Notes: generated by a model from the sequence alone, not told the origin. Counted from the stretch's first letter, positions 40,035 through 50,612 are shown. The stretch is 64,000 bases of DNA from Symbiodinium natans (GCA_905221605.1 CAJNDS010002348.1:113501-177500); one strand, 5' to 3'. Translations and numbers: made by a program.

Positions 40035-40207
40035 AGACTCCCAAACCCCAAGCCCCAAACCCCTAAGCCTAAACCCCTAAACCCAACCCTAAACCACAAA
40101 CCCTCAATCCTAAACCCGGAACCTTAAGCCCCTAAGCCCAAGCCGAAACCCTAAACCCTAATCCCTTCAGGGATCATCATCTCGAGCCCCTCTCGAGTTA
40201 TTTGCAG

Positions 40208-40287
40208 ATTTCTGCGGCGCCCCTCGCGCTCGCATAGCCATGGCTCATGCCGCTGCCGGCCACACGATTGGCCCTCGTGGCGGCAGA
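40208..40287 (+). CDS. Exon-like segment, locus 3
   Basis: Acceptor cgagttatttgcag|AT and donor GTTCTA; FCGAPRARIAMAHAAAGHTI, then GPRGGR. A second frame is open. Confidence 0.5.
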
Positions 40288-40662
40288 GTTCTAGGGTTGA
40301 GGCCCTAAACCCTAGGCCCCAAACCCTAAACCCCTAACCCCTAACCCTAAACCCCTAACCCCTAACCCTAAACCCCAAGCCCTAAACCCCAAACCCCAAA
40401 CCCTAAACCCCAAGCCCTAAACCCTAAACCGCAAACCCTAACCCCGACTCGGGTTTGGGCATAGGGGTTCTCAGGGTTGGGGAAGCCGAGGGAGCCCTAG
40501 AGTCCCCCCCTCCCATACCCCCGGGTCTAGGATTTAGGGCTTAGGGTTTAGGGTTTAGGGTTTAGGGTTTAGGGTTTAGGGTTTAGGGTTTAGGATTTAG
40601 GGTTTAGGGTTTAGGGCTTGGGGCTTAGGGTTTAGGGTTTAGGGTTCTAAACCCAGTTGCAG

Positions 40663-40735
40663 CTTCCTTGAGGTTGATCTCGAAAAGGAGCTTCCGCATT
40701 TTGGATCCGGAAGCCTGTGTTCCAAATCCTCTGCT
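40663..40735 (+). CDS. Exon-like segment with telomere-repeat donor, locus 3
   Basis: Acceptor aacccagttgcag|C; FLEVDLEKELPHFGSGSLCS, then KSSA; donor GTTTAG. Confidence 0.65.
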
Positions 40736-40838
40736 GTTTAGGGTTTAGTTAGGGTTTCGGGTTTGAAAAGGTCGTTAAACTCTGCTGTTTAACAAGTCTT
40801 AATAGACCTTCAAACCCGATCTCTTGGGTTTACGAAAA

Positions 40839-41054
40839 TACGGCGACCCCTTATGTCGTCCCCCAAATAGTATCGGATTCCCTGATAACAAGGAGCCCTA
40901 AACCCTAAACCCTAAGCCCTAAGCCCTAAACCCTAAACCCTAAACCCTAAACCCTAAACCCTAAACCCTAAACCCTAAACCCTAAACCCTAAACCCTAAA
41001 CCCTAAACCCTAAACCCAATCAGGTACCCCGAACTTCGGAAACTCTCAAGTAGA
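40839..41054. mobile_element. Family C element split by a CCCTAAA array
   Basis: accccttatgtcgtccccc, aaatagtatcggattccct and gataacaagga (to 40897) are the left part; aatcaggtaccccgaacttc and ggaaactctcaag (from 41018) are the right part. In other copies these are adjacent (aaggaccccaatcaggtacc). Here a 120-bp telomere-type array sits at the CCC. Confidence 0.75.
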
Positions 41055-41058
41055 CCAG

Positions 41059-41127
41059 GACTGGATGCGATGTGCCGACCTGGGCCCGGGACTCTGTGGA
41101 GAGATTGCAAGCTTACGCAATGGAGTG
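41059..41127 (+). CDS. Exon-like segment, locus 3
   Basis: Acceptor caagtagaccag|GAC, immediately after the family C end; DWMRCADLGPGLCGEIASLR, then NGV; donor GTCAAG. Confidence 0.6.
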
Positions 41128-41665
41128 GTCAAGCCCTAAACCCTAGCTGCTAGTTTAGGGTTTAGGGTTTAGGGTTTAGGGTTAAGGGTTTAGGGTTTAA
41201 AAGCTTCTCCTCTTGGACAACTCCCAACTAGAGACAACATGAATGTGGAGGTTTCGAACCTTCGAACTCTACGGCAGCTAGATATAAAATAGCGCATATT
41301 CGAGCATTCAAACCTTATCTGGATTGCTTCCGCAAAGGCGTCTTAACTTGAATTTTCCCTTTAAAATAGTCACACTCTTGTTGTTAGTGGCCTCCGTGGC
41401 GTCATACTTGTGGATACTGAGTGAGGGTTTAGGATTTAGGGTTTAGAGTTGAGGGTTCAGTGTTTATAGGGTTTAGAGGCCTACTGGTTCCATGTTGCTT
41501 CAGGGTGTTTAAAAGGGTGCTTTAGGGTTTGAGCGCTCTTGTTCGGGTTTAGGTAGTTTCAGGTTCTCACTTGTGGTTTCAGGCTCAACTGAAAGTTCAG
41601 GGTTTAGGGTGTAGGGAACCCCTCAAGCCCTACACGCCCTACATTCCCTCCCCATTCCCCCGAAG

Positions 41666-41683
41666 AACAACAAAAGCCGACAG
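41666..41683 (+). CDS. 18-nt micro-exon, locus 3
   Basis: Acceptor ctccccattcccccgaag|, AACAACAAAAGCCGACAG, donor GTACGT. Both edges are near consensus. Confidence 0.45.
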
Positions 41684-41889
41684 GTACGTACACAAAATGA
41701 AGCACATGTTGCCCACGTATAGCATATCAGTCTAGGGTAGAGCATGCATTATGGATTAGTATCATCTTGCATATACTGAAACCTTAGGCCCTAGACCCTA
41801 GACCCTAGACCCTAAACCCTAAACCCTAACCCCTAACCCCTAAACCCTAAACCCTAAACCCTCCGAAAGATAGGATAGCGCCGGGGCAG

Positions 41890-41923
41890 AATGTCAGGAT
41901 TCTTCGACCCGATGACGAGCCAG
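41890..41923 (+). CDS. Exon-like segment, locus 3
   Basis: Acceptor agcgccggggcag|AAT and donor GTCAGG; NVRILRPDDEP. Confidence 0.55.
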
Positions 41924-42135
41924 GTCAGGTCCTGGCCTTCACTGAAAGACAGTGGCATGGCTTAGGGTTTGGGGTTTAGGGTTTGGGGTTTAGGGTTTAG
42001 GGTTTAGGGTATAGGGTTTAGGGTTTGGCGTTCAGGGTTTAGGGTTTAGGGTAGGGCCGGATAGGGTCCAGGGTTCCGGGCTGTGAGGGGTGGGGGGGTG
42101 TTGCAGAGTTTTGAGCGGGTCAAGGCTTCACACAG

Positions 42136-42199
42136 CTCCGTCCGCCTACGTACACCACCCAGCCCTGCACGTGATTTTCCCGATGCCGGAAGCTTTGGA
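42136..42199 (+). CDS. Exon-like segment, locus 3
   Basis: Acceptor ggcttcacacag|C and donor GTGTTA; SVRLRTPPSPARDFPDAGSF. Confidence 0.5.
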
Positions 42200-42300
42200 G
42201 TGTTAGGGTGCCCCAAACCCGAAACCCTAAACCCTAAACCCTAAACCCTAAACCCTAAACCCTAAACCCTAAACCCTAAACCCTAAACCCTAAACCGCAG

Positions 42301-42346
42301 AAGCACGCCCTGAGGCTCTTGGAGGATAGGGGGGGAAGCACTGCAG
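42301..42346 (+). CDS. Exon-like segment, locus 3
   Basis: CAG follows the last CCCTAAA unit (aaaccgcag|AAG); KHALRLLEDRGGSTA; GC donor. Confidence 0.5.
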
Positions 42347-42625
42347 GCCCTCTAAACCGCCCAAAAAATAAGTCCCTAAAGCCTAAGCCCTAAACCCTAA
42401 GCCCTAAGCCCTAAACCCTAAACCGATTTAGGGTTTGGAGTTTGGGGTTTAGGGTCAGGGGTTTGGGGTTTAGGGTGTAGAGGTTTGGCTTGTGTTTTGT
42501 GCGGGCGTGTTCCGAGTCCTCTGGCTGTCTTCGCAGCCTCACACCGCAGGGGTGGGTTTCAGGTCTTGGGCTTAGGGGTTCGAAGCCCTAAACCCTAAAC
42601 TCTAAACCCTAGCCCTAAACCCTGG

Positions 42626-43242
42626 CGGGTCCACAACAGACCCGCGCAAAACTGTGGCCCCACCAGCAAACCTGAGATGCAGGACTTAGGTCACCGCCTT
42701 TAGTGTTGAGAAATGACGCCTTTCTGCTCCCCAGCGCGCCTAAAAGCAAGAGCTTCCAGCCATTTCTGCCCAGAAGAAGGTTTAACCTTCTCGGAACGGA
42801 TTAGACGATGTAAACCATGGACGTCATCATGCTTGGGCCATGGATGCTCTCTTCTCCATCAGAACAGAGTAGACCATGGACGTCATCATGCTTGGGCCAT
42901 GGATACTCTCTTCCCAGAACGGATTAGACCATGGACGTCATCATGGTTTGGCCATGGATGCTCTCTTAATTCTAACTATGGTGAAGCAAACGTGTTATTT
43001 AGACCCAGGGCTGGGCAGAAGCGGATGCAAGCAAGACAGGGCTTAGTTTAGGACACGTCGACAGTGCGAAGTAGTGCAAAAAACCCAGAAATACCAGTGC
43101 AGTCTACGGATGCCCAAAACATTGCAGGATAATTTTGGATAAAATTTGCGAGGATGAGGTGATCGGCGAAACCCAGGAAACATTCTGAGGGCAACAGAGC
43201 TAAACTGCCGAAAACGCGTGGGTCTGTTCTGGCCCCGCCTAG
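42626..43242. mobile_element. Element L: 0.62-kb inverted-repeat element with internal 60-bp repeats
   Basis: Termini ggcgggtccacaacagaccc and (reverse) ggcggggccagaacagaccc are inverted repeats of about 30 bp. Inside, a ~60-bp unit (cggattagac ... catggacgtcatcatg ... gggccatggatgctctct) is present three times at 42790-42966. A 112-codon open frame over it has no recognisable domain and is probably incidental. Confidence 0.7.
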
Positions 43243-43405
43243 CCCTAAACCCTAAACCCTAAACCCTAAACCCTAAACCCTAAACCCTAAACCCTAAACC
43301 CTAAACCCTAAACCCTAAACCCTAAACCCTAAACCCTAAACCCTAGCCCTAAACCCTAAACCCGAAACCCTAAACCCGAGACCAGAAAAGACCCGAGGCT
43401 TGCAG

Positions 43406-43457
43406 CAGCACGTGCGCATGTTTGCCGACGAGGCCTCAGGAAACAGCCTACCCGAAG
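43406..43457 (+). CDS. Exon-like segment ending at a mobile element, locus 3
   Basis: Acceptor gaggcttgcag|CAG; QHVRMFADEASGNSLPE. The donor GTTCAT is the first bases of the element that follows. Confidence 0.6.
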
Positions 43458-43642
43458 GTTCATGGGTACTCTATACCCCTTTGGGAATTATTTCTTATTC
43501 TTGTTCACATAAACCCCAAGAGGACACTAAACACATCATGTTTATTAAGGTTCTACGGGGAGTATAGTATAGTGCTTAGTCGGGCTCTAAGTCCCCGCAG
43601 TATGGTTACAACCATAGCTACCCTACTTATGACCCCTTAGAA
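43457..43642. mobile_element. Composite small element, families A and J
   Basis: It starts with family A ggttcatgggtact, contains the family J core shared with 2450-2566, and ends with gttacaaccatagctaccct and acttatgacccctt of family A. Confidence 0.55.
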
Positions 43643-43909
43643 GAATATCTAAATCCCTAAACGCCGTAAAGTAGGGTTTCGGTTTTAGGGTTCAGGGTTC
43701 AGAGTTTAGGGTTTTTTTGGGGTTGAATAGGGAACCTCCAGAACAACCCAAACCCTCCCCCCCTGTATGTTAGGAGGGGATCCAGACTGAGTCGATTCAG
43801 CTGTTGTTGTCTGCAGTGTTGAGGGTTAAACCCTAAACCCTAAACCCGAAACCCTAAACCCTAAACCCTAAACCCTAAACCCTAAACCCTAAACCTATCG
43901 GGGTTGCAG

Positions 43910-43955
43910 CATGCAGTGTCGAGCTCCATACCGACGATGTTGGGCTTTGGGGGGG
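43910..43955 (+). CDS. Exon-like segment, locus 3
   Basis: Acceptor atcggggttgcag|CA; CSVELHTDDVGLW. Donor unresolved. Confidence 0.4.
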
Positions 43956-44201
43956 TTTCAGGGTTTCGGTTTTGAGCTTAGGCCCTAAGTGTTTCGGAAA
44001 TTGGTGTTTAGGGCTTAGGGTTTAGGCCCCCATAAGCCCTAGCAATCCCCAAACGCCCTAAACCCTAAACCCCATAAGTAAGCCCTGTAAACCCTACGGC
44101 CCTATAAACCCGGTAAACCCTAAAACCCTATAAACCCTACAAACCCTAAAAACCCTGAAACCCTATAAACCCTAAGAACCCTGAACCCTAAGTCCTGGCA
44201 G

Positions 44202-44293
44202 AGCAGGCGTGGCCTCTGCCTGTGCGGCAGGCCATCGGGCTTCTAAGTTTAGCAGAGAGCTCAGTAGAAGAGGAGCCTGAAGAACTACGATAG
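44202..44293 (+). CDS. Exon-like segment ending in a stop, locus 3
   Basis: Acceptor aagtcctggcag|AG; QAWPLPVRQAIGLLSLAESS, then VEEEPEELR and TAG. A possible C-terminal exon of a gene. Confidence 0.5.
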
Positions 44294-44935
44294 GGGGCGG
44301 AATAGTTACTGTGTTTAGGGTTTGGGGTTGGGGGGTTTAGGGTTTAGGGTTTAGGCTTAAGGGTTTAGGAGTTAGGGTTTAGGGCTTAGGGTTTGGGGTT
44401 TAGGGTTTGGGGTGGTAACTACTATTTCTAAGCTTGGGAACCATGGGCCCTCAGTATGGCCCCTTACCCTTGTTCAGTCATAGGGATCTGGCCCTTGCTC
44501 TAGATCGATATACATATTACATGCAAGCATTATATAACCAGGTGGACCGAAATTAAAGACCCACCCTTCGGATCCCCTATATAGGGGTCGGAAGATCTTC
44601 TCTTTTGGTCCCTGAATAAGAATACCAAAATAACCCAAGCAAGTCGACATGACCATTCTTATCTGGGCTGTGCGCACATGACTTTGAACTGCTTGCCTGA
44701 CTCGAAATGGGAGGGGTGTCTGTTCAGCCGGGTTTAGGGTCTAAGCCCTAAATCCTAAACCCAAGAGGTGACCAATAAGCCCTATGCCCTAGAAACCCTA
44801 AAACCCCATGAACCCTGTAAACCCTGTAAATCCTATCAACCCTATAAACCCCCAAACCCTAAACCCTTTCAACGCTAAACCCGATAAACCTTAAACCCTA
44901 AACCCCCTAGAAGCCCTAAGAACAAAACAAGAAAG

Positions 44936-45069
44936 CAACAAGGCGCGGCAGTCGCCCTAAACCCTAAACCCTAAACCCTAAACCCTAAACCCTAAGCCCT
45001 AAACCCTAAACCCTAAACCCTAAACCCTAAACCCTAAACCCTAAATCAACAAAAAGGCGCGGCAGTCGC
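44936..45069. repeat. CCCTAAA array bracketed by ~20-bp direct repeats
   Basis: caacaaggcgcggcagtcgc (44936-44955) recurs as caacaaaaaggcgcggcagtcgc in 45047-45069. The right copy holds the acceptor (cggcag|TCG) of the exon at 45066. Confidence 0.82.
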
Positions 45070-45127
45070 TGCTCCGCGGGCCGCTTGCGGCGGGCTGGGC
45101 TCTCACGGAGCATTCTGGGATTGCGAG
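45066..45127 (+). CDS. Exon-like segment, locus 3
   Basis: Acceptor aggcgcggcag|TCG; SLLRGPLAAGWALTEHSGIA; GC donor. Confidence 0.5.
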
Positions 45128-46283
45128 GCCCCCGGGGCTCTCGTTTTGTTTTAGGGTTTAGGGGTTTAGGGGTTTAGGGTTTAGGGTGTAGGGGTTTAGG
45201 GGTTTAGGGGTTTAGGGTTTAGGGTTTAGGGTTTGGGGTTTGGGGTTTAGGGTTTCGCGGGTTTAGGGTTCAGAGGGGGTTTGGGTTTAGAGGGCTTGGA
45301 GTTTGGAGGCTTTGGAGGGTTTAGGGGGGTTGAGGGTCTAGAAGTTGAGGGCTCCGGGGTTCGGGGTTTAGGGTTGGGCGGTTTAAAACCCTAAACCCTA
45401 AACCCTAAACCCTAAACCCTAAACCCTAAACCCTAAACCCTAAACCCTAAAAACCCTAAAAACCCTAAACCCTAAACCCCGTTAATCAAGGGGCCGTCTC
45501 GGCTTGAGGGTTCAAAGGTTTAGGGTTGAATAAGTGTTCAGGGTGTAGGGTTGAGGGTCGGATCAGGGCATGCTCGCTCAATTTTGCTTTCAGGGCTCAG
45601 TGGTGCCTGTGCCCATCTGAAATGTCGCACAGCCCTCAACCCTAACTTTAACCCTAAACCCTAAACTTCTGAACTCTAAACCCTATGCCTCTGAACCCTA
45701 AGCTCCCAACCCCGTAGCCCTAAACCTTAAACCCTGAACCCTAAGCCCTGAAACCCTCTGAACCCTCATCTCCAAACCCCGAAGAGTAGCCACTGTTGCC
45801 CTGCCATGGCGCCGAGACCACGCGGAGGAGCGGGCCGGCAGGCGCGATCATTGAGCCGGCCTTGGGATTTAGGGTGTACGGTTTAGGGTTTAAGGTTTAG
45901 GGTTTAGGGGTTGAGGTTTCCTAAACCCGAAACCCCAAACCCTAAAGTCGCCCTAAACCCTAAACCCTAAACCCTAAACCCTAAACCCTAGAAGCCCTGA
46001 ACCTCAGAGTCGAAGCCCTAGACCCAAAGCCTGAAGCCCCAAGCTTCACGGGGTTTCATGTTCAAGGGCTTGGAGCCCACCTAGGAAGACCCCTAAACGC
46101 GGGGGGGGGGGGGTTTGCTGTTCATCTTCAAGAGCCGATTCTGTTCATGAGCCGTTGCGTTTCTATGAGAATGTTTAGGTTTTTTTCGGGTTTTAGGTTT
46201 TCGGGTTTAGGTTTTGGGGTTTTGGGGTTTTGGGGTTGTGTGTATTTCAAGACGCTTCGGATTTCTGCGTCAGTGGTTTGCAG

Positions 46284-46362
46284 CGGCTTAATCTTGGCTA
46301 TCGGGGCTCTGGAGGCCAGGAGGCTTGTAGAGCGCTTGCCGGCTGCCGAGTGCTGCTTCGAG
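46284..46362 (+). CDS. Exon-like segment, locus 3
   Basis: Acceptor tcagtggtttgcag|C and donor GTGAGC; GLILAIGALEARRLVERLPA, then AECCFE. Alternative frame RLNLGYRGSG. Confidence 0.6.
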
Positions 46363-46439
46363 GTGAGCCTTAAACCCTAAACCCTAAACCCTAAACCTAA
46401 ACCCTAAACCCTAAGCAATCTCGGACAATCCACGTCCAG

Positions 46440-46476
46440 GCGGCCTTGCTGCTTATCGTGCTGGCGCTGTTGTCGG
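46440..46476 (+). CDS. Exon-like hydrophobic segment, locus 3
   Basis: Acceptor tccacgtccag|GCG; AALLLIVLALLS; GC donor. Confidence 0.45.
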
Positions 46477-46576
46477 GCTCCTTTTCCTAAATTGGAGCTG
46501 CACGGGTTTAGGGTTTAGGGTTTAGGGTTTAGGGTTTAGGGTTTAGGGTTTAGGGTTTAGGGTTTAGGGTTGTGGG

Positions 46577-46720
46577 TACCTGGAGGTTCATGGCACTGCT
46601 TAACCAGTTATAACTGTACTTATAACTGTACTTATAACCATATTAGGGCACTTAAGGGGCTGATAGGTGGGTAATGAGTACAGTTATAGTTGGCTAGTAA
46701 GGAGCATGAACCTCCAAGTA
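46577..46720. mobile_element. Family A MITE-like element
   Basis: tacctggaggttcatggcac and ggagcatgaacctccaagta are inverted. TA at both ends; an internal 12-bp repeat taactgtactta. It follows a TTTAGGG array directly. Confidence 0.8.
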
Positions 46721-46748
46721 AGGCTTACCTTAAGCCTACTTTGCGCAG

Positions 46749-46767
46749 GGTCTTTCTGATCCCTACA
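46749..46767 (+). CDS. 19-nt micro-exon, locus 3
   Basis: Acceptor cctactttgcgcag|GGT; GLSDPY; donor GTAAGA. Confidence 0.45.
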
Positions 46768-46991
46768 GTAAGAACTCCCAAAACTCGAAATTCCGAAGTC
46801 CTAACCCTAACCTCAAATCTTACAACCCTAAACCCTAAACCCTAACCCTAAACCCTAAACCCTAAACCCTAAACCCTAAACCCTAAACCCTAAACCCTAA
46901 ACCCTAAACCTTTCGAACTCTTCAAGACCAGGTGGGCAGGCCCGAGTCCACGTTACACCCCCCCTCCCCTCAATCCGCGAAAGCCATTTAG

Positions 46992-47030
46992 CTGCGCGGG
47001 AGCTCTCCTCCTAAGCTCCGAAACCCTGCG
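46992..47030 (+). CDS. Exon-like segment, locus 3
   Basis: Acceptor aaagccatttag|CTG and donor GTAGGT; LRGSSPPKLRNPA. Confidence 0.5.
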
Positions 47031-47206
47031 GTAGGTCTTAGGGTTTAGGGTTTAGGGAACCCTAAACCCTGAACCCAAAACCCCAAACCCCAAACCCTAA
47101 ACCCTAAACCCTAAACCCTAAAACCCTAAACCCTAAACCCTAAACCCCAAACCCTAAACCCTAAACCCTAAACCCTAAACCCTAAACCCAGTTCCAAGTT
47201 CATGAG

Positions 47207-47241
47207 GTTCCTCCGCGTTCCTTTCCTTGGGCCGCCGCGCG
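47207..47241 (+). CDS. Exon-like micro-exon, locus 3
   Basis: Acceptor agttcatgag|GTT and donor GTCTCA; VPPRSFPWAAA. Confidence 0.35.
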
Positions 47242-47529
47242 GTCTCACTGGCTTTGCCAGCTCTACTCGTTCCCCAGGCTTGGCGGGTGTATGGCTTTAC
47301 TTACTAACTACCAGGGTTTAGGGTTTGGGGTTTAGGGTTTAGGGTTTAGGGTTTAGGGCTAGGGTTTAGGGTTTAGGGTTTAGGGTTTAGGGGGTATGGG
47401 TAAGGAAGTTTTGGAAAGGGATGCGAAGCACTCTGAGCCATAGACCCTGCGCAGCCTTAATTCCTATAAGCCCTATGGAGCCCTGGACAGTAAACCCTAA
47501 ACTAGCCCTAAACCCTAAACCCTAAACTT

Positions 47530-47621
47530 TGTCATAGTTGGGTACCATGTTACATTTTTAAGGGTACTTACACCCTATAAGGAAAGGGTATTTAAATTTT
47601 TCATATTATCCCAACCATGAA
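47530..47621. mobile_element. Family F element
   Basis: gtcatagttgggtaccatgt and cccaaccatgaac are inverted. The whole is homologous in reverse to 5432-5518. Confidence 0.65.
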
Positions 47622-47769
47622 CTTAGTAAACCCTAAACCCTAAACCCTAGACCCTAAACCCTAAACCCTGAACCCTGAACCCTGAACCCTAAACCCTAAA
47701 CCCCAAACCCTAAACCCCAAACCCTAAACCCTAAACCCTAAACCCTAAACCCTAAACCCTGGCAGGCAG

Positions 47770-47834
47770 CCTCGGCCAAGGCAAAGCCGCAGGACGACTA
47801 CGGCATGTCAAGCCTGGACAAGCTGGAGAAGATG
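47770..47834 (+). CDS. Exon-like segment, locus 3
   Basis: Acceptor ctggcaggcag|CC; SAKAKPQDDYGMSSLDKLEK; donor GTGCCG, or read on to TGA at 47850. Confidence 0.55.
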
Positions 47835-48032
47835 GTGCCGGGCCCAAGCTGAACCGTTTAGGGTTTAGGGTTTAGGGTTTAGGGTTTAGGGTTTAGGGTT
47901 TAGGGTTTAGGGTTTAGGGTTTAGGGTTTAGGGTTTATAGGGTTCAGTTCAGCCAGCTTTCGGCCCATGATGAGCACCCCTTCAGACTCAAGAAAACCGA
48001 CTGGAGCTCAGTGCCGAGACTGTTCCGCGCAG

Positions 48033-48101
48033 GCGGGCAGTTCCTACAACGACCCCCTTGCCTGCAAGAAGCAGTCGGAGGGCGAAACCCGCAAGGAGAC
48101 C
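48033..48101 (+). CDS. Exon-like segment, locus 3
   Basis: Acceptor ctgttccgcgcag|GCG; AGSSYNDPLACKKQSEGETR, then KET; donor GTGCCC, or read on to TAA at 48114. Confidence 0.6.
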
Positions 48102-48476
48102 GTGCCCCACATGTAACCCAATATGCATAAAGAAATCCGAGTAGAGTAGGCCCTTATTCCCTTGGTTTAAGGTCTTTTTTCGACTTAGGTTCCCGTATAA
48201 GCCCCCTGAAACCAAGAAGGGCACCCCTTGTTTTTCCTAGGTTACTCTTGGGTCTAGACTAAACCCTAAACCCTAAACCCTAAACCCTAAACCCTAAACC
48301 CTAAACCCTAAACCCTAACCCCTAAACCCCTAAACCCCTAAACCCCTAAACCCCTAAACCCCTAAACCCCTAAACCCCTAGACCCCTAGACCCCTAAACC
48401 CCTAAACCCCTAAACCCCTAAACCCCTAAACCCGAAACGCTGGCGCACATGTGTCCTCGTTTGTCTTCTCTCGAAG

Positions 48477-48561
48477 CTCTGCAAACTGCGCGAGCAAAGA
48501 GGACTGCCTCGATCGGGAAGCCTGGGAGACGGAGTGTGCGAAGCTGAAGCTGCTCGGCTGA
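48477..48561 (+). CDS. Cys-rich exon-like segment, locus 3
   Basis: Acceptor gtcttctctcgaag|C; SANCASKEDCLDREAWETEC, then AKLKLLG and TGA. The alternating Cys and charged residues are convincing; a second frame runs on to a GTTTAG donor at 48571. Confidence 0.55.
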
Positions 48562-48941
48562 GGCTTAAGGGGTTTAGGGTTTAGGGTTTAGGGTTTAGGG
48601 TTTAGGGTTTAGGGTTTAGGGTTTAGGGTTTAGGGTTTAGGGTTCCCCAAACCCCTAAGTCTTGAAGCCCTAAACCCCTGAACCCTATAAGCTCTAAGCC
48701 CTAAACCCCAAAAAGGCCTAGAGGCCGGGAATCCATCGATTTCGTCTCGAAAGTCGAAGCCCTGAATCCCCAAATGACCCTGCAAAAGCGCCCGCCACCT
48801 GAATAAACCCGAAGCCAGCCCCTGAACCCTAAGCCCTAAACCCTTAACCCTAAGCCCTAAACCCTAAACCCCAAACCCTAAACCCTTACCCCTAAAAGCC
48901 CTAAACCTCAAACCCTACACCCTAAACTCCCAAGGAAGCAG

Positions 48942-48984
48942 GGGAAGAAGTGCGTCCCGCCACCAGCTGACCTGCTGAGCTATC
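48942..48984 (+). CDS. Exon-like segment, locus 3
   Basis: Acceptor ccaaggaagcag|GGG; GKKCVPPPADLLSY; GC donor. Confidence 0.45.
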
Positions 48985-49204
48985 GCTGAGCTTTAGGGTT
49001 TAGGGTTTAGGGTTTAGGGTTTAGGGTTTAGGGTTTAGGGTTTAGGGTTTAGATTTTAGGGTTTGGGGTCTTAGGGTATTTTCTATCTGAAGAGACCTGT
49101 AGAGTTGTGGCTTCATGCATGGGGTTTCGGTTTGAGTGTCTAGGGGCCCGAAACCCTTAAACTGAACCCGAAACCCTAAACCCTATAAGCCGGGAGTCGG
49201 ACAG

Positions 49205-49238
49205 CAGAGGTGGCGCGGACGACTCGATGAAAAAGGCT
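49205..49238 (+). CDS. Exon-like micro-exon, locus 3
   Basis: Acceptor ggagtcggacag|C; RGGADDSMKKA; donor GTTTAA. Confidence 0.45.
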
Positions 49239-49718
49239 GTTTAAAGGTGTTGGGGTTTAGGGTTTAGGGTTTAGGGTTTAGGGTTTAGGGTTTAGGGTTT
49301 AGGGTTTAGGGTTTAGGGTTTAGGGTTTAGGGTTTAGGGTTTAGGGTTTAGGGTTTAGGGTTTAGGGTTTAGAAATTGCTACTCTTGGCCTGGACCGGCG
49401 ATCTGCAGCCCCTTAACATCACAACCTAGAGTGCGTGTACATTCACTCTCCTCATTACCCCTAAACCCTAAACCCTAAACCCTAAACCCTTTTCCCCAAA
49501 CCCTATACTCTGCAGTCTTCTGACTCAACCTGAAGCTTTCGCAAAGCCCGTAAACCCCCAACCCCAAAACGCCAAGGGCCAGGGTTAAACCCTAAACCCC
49601 TCTAAACCCCCGAAGTACACCCTACCACCAAACCCTAAACCCTAAACCCTAAACCCTAAAGCCTAAAGCCTAAAGCCTAAACCCTAAACCCTAAACCCTA
49701 AACCCTAAACCCTAGCAG

Positions 49719-49816
49719 GACTGCCTACTTCTCTGGCGACCCTCTGGTTCCCTGCCAGACGCTGGAGTGCGCGCAGTGCCCTCTTGGGGAAGACGCCCGG
49801 CCCTGGCTTGTGGGTG
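49719..49816 (+). CDS. Cys-rich exon-like segment, locus 3
   Basis: Acceptor accctagcag|G after a CCCTAAA array; TAYFSGDPLVPCQTLECAQC, then PLGEDARPWLVG; donor GTGCGT. Confidence 0.6.
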
Positions 49817-49866
49817 GTGCGTGAGGGCTTTCAGGGGGTTTAGCCCAAAAACCTACACCCTGGAGT

Positions 49867-49867
49867 G

Positions 49868-49899
<32 letters not shown>
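49867..49899. repeat. G homopolymer, with similar tracts elsewhere
   Basis: A run of about 33 G. Comparable G or C runs: 2204-2229, 3928-3979, 6165-6181, 9072-9091, 14705-14723, 33599-33630, 36533-36552, 39691-39718, 51687-51707, 55111-55128, 59202-59222, 62990-63006. Confidence 0.95.
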
Positions 49900-49900
<1 letters not shown>

Positions 49901-50182
49901 GGGGTTTAACGGTACTGGAGATTGGGTGTTGTAGGGTGGAGACTGTTGGTTGGGCTTTAGGGTTCAGTGCTTTGGGGTGTTGAGTTTGGAACTAGGGTGT
50001 AGTTCTTGTCTTGGGGATTGGTATTCAGGGAGTGTGCATCCAACCCCCAGCATGCGCCGGAGTTCAGGAGTTGTGAGTTTAGCACCCAAGCCCTCAACGT
50101 TCACCCTAACCCTGAACCCTAAACCCTAAGCCTTAAACCCTAAACTCTAAACCCTAACCCTAAACCTGAACCGTTTAGCAAG

Positions 50183-50236
50183 GTTACCATCCGCTCGGCG
50201 GTCCTGCTGACTGCAGAGGAGGACCTCAAGACCTAT
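50183..50236 (+). CDS. Exon-like segment, locus 3
   Basis: Acceptor cgtttagcaag|GTT and donor GTTTGT; VTIRSAVLLTAEEDLKTY. Confidence 0.6.
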
Positions 50237-50335
50237 GTTTGTGTCCGTCTCTCTCGCTCTCTCTCTCTCTCTCCCTCCTTTTTTTGGGCGGGAAGAGGGG
50301 ACACCATGATGTTAAGTTTGCTTTCTCTCTGCAAT

Positions 50336-50612
50336 ATTATATATATATATACATATACATACATATGTATATATATATATATACATATGTAGGTATATAG
50401 GTATATGTATATATGTATATATATATATATACATGGTTGGACACATACATACATACATACCTACATACATATATATATATATATGGTTGTACACATACAT
50501 ACATACATACCTACATACATACACACACATACATACATACATACATACCTACCTACCTACATACATACATACATACACACACACACATACATACATATAC
50601 ACACCCTGATGC
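50336..50612. repeat. TATA / CATA microsatellite
   Basis: Long runs of (TA)n and (CATA)n. The Tyr/Ile/His-rich frames on both strands are by-products. Intronic, between the exons at 50183 and 50669. Confidence 0.95.

Noticed and set aside
44474-44677. 67-codon minus-strand frame in unique DNA
   Set aside because: No recognisable motif, no splice support, and it contains palindromic steps (ccctatataggggt) suggesting another small element.
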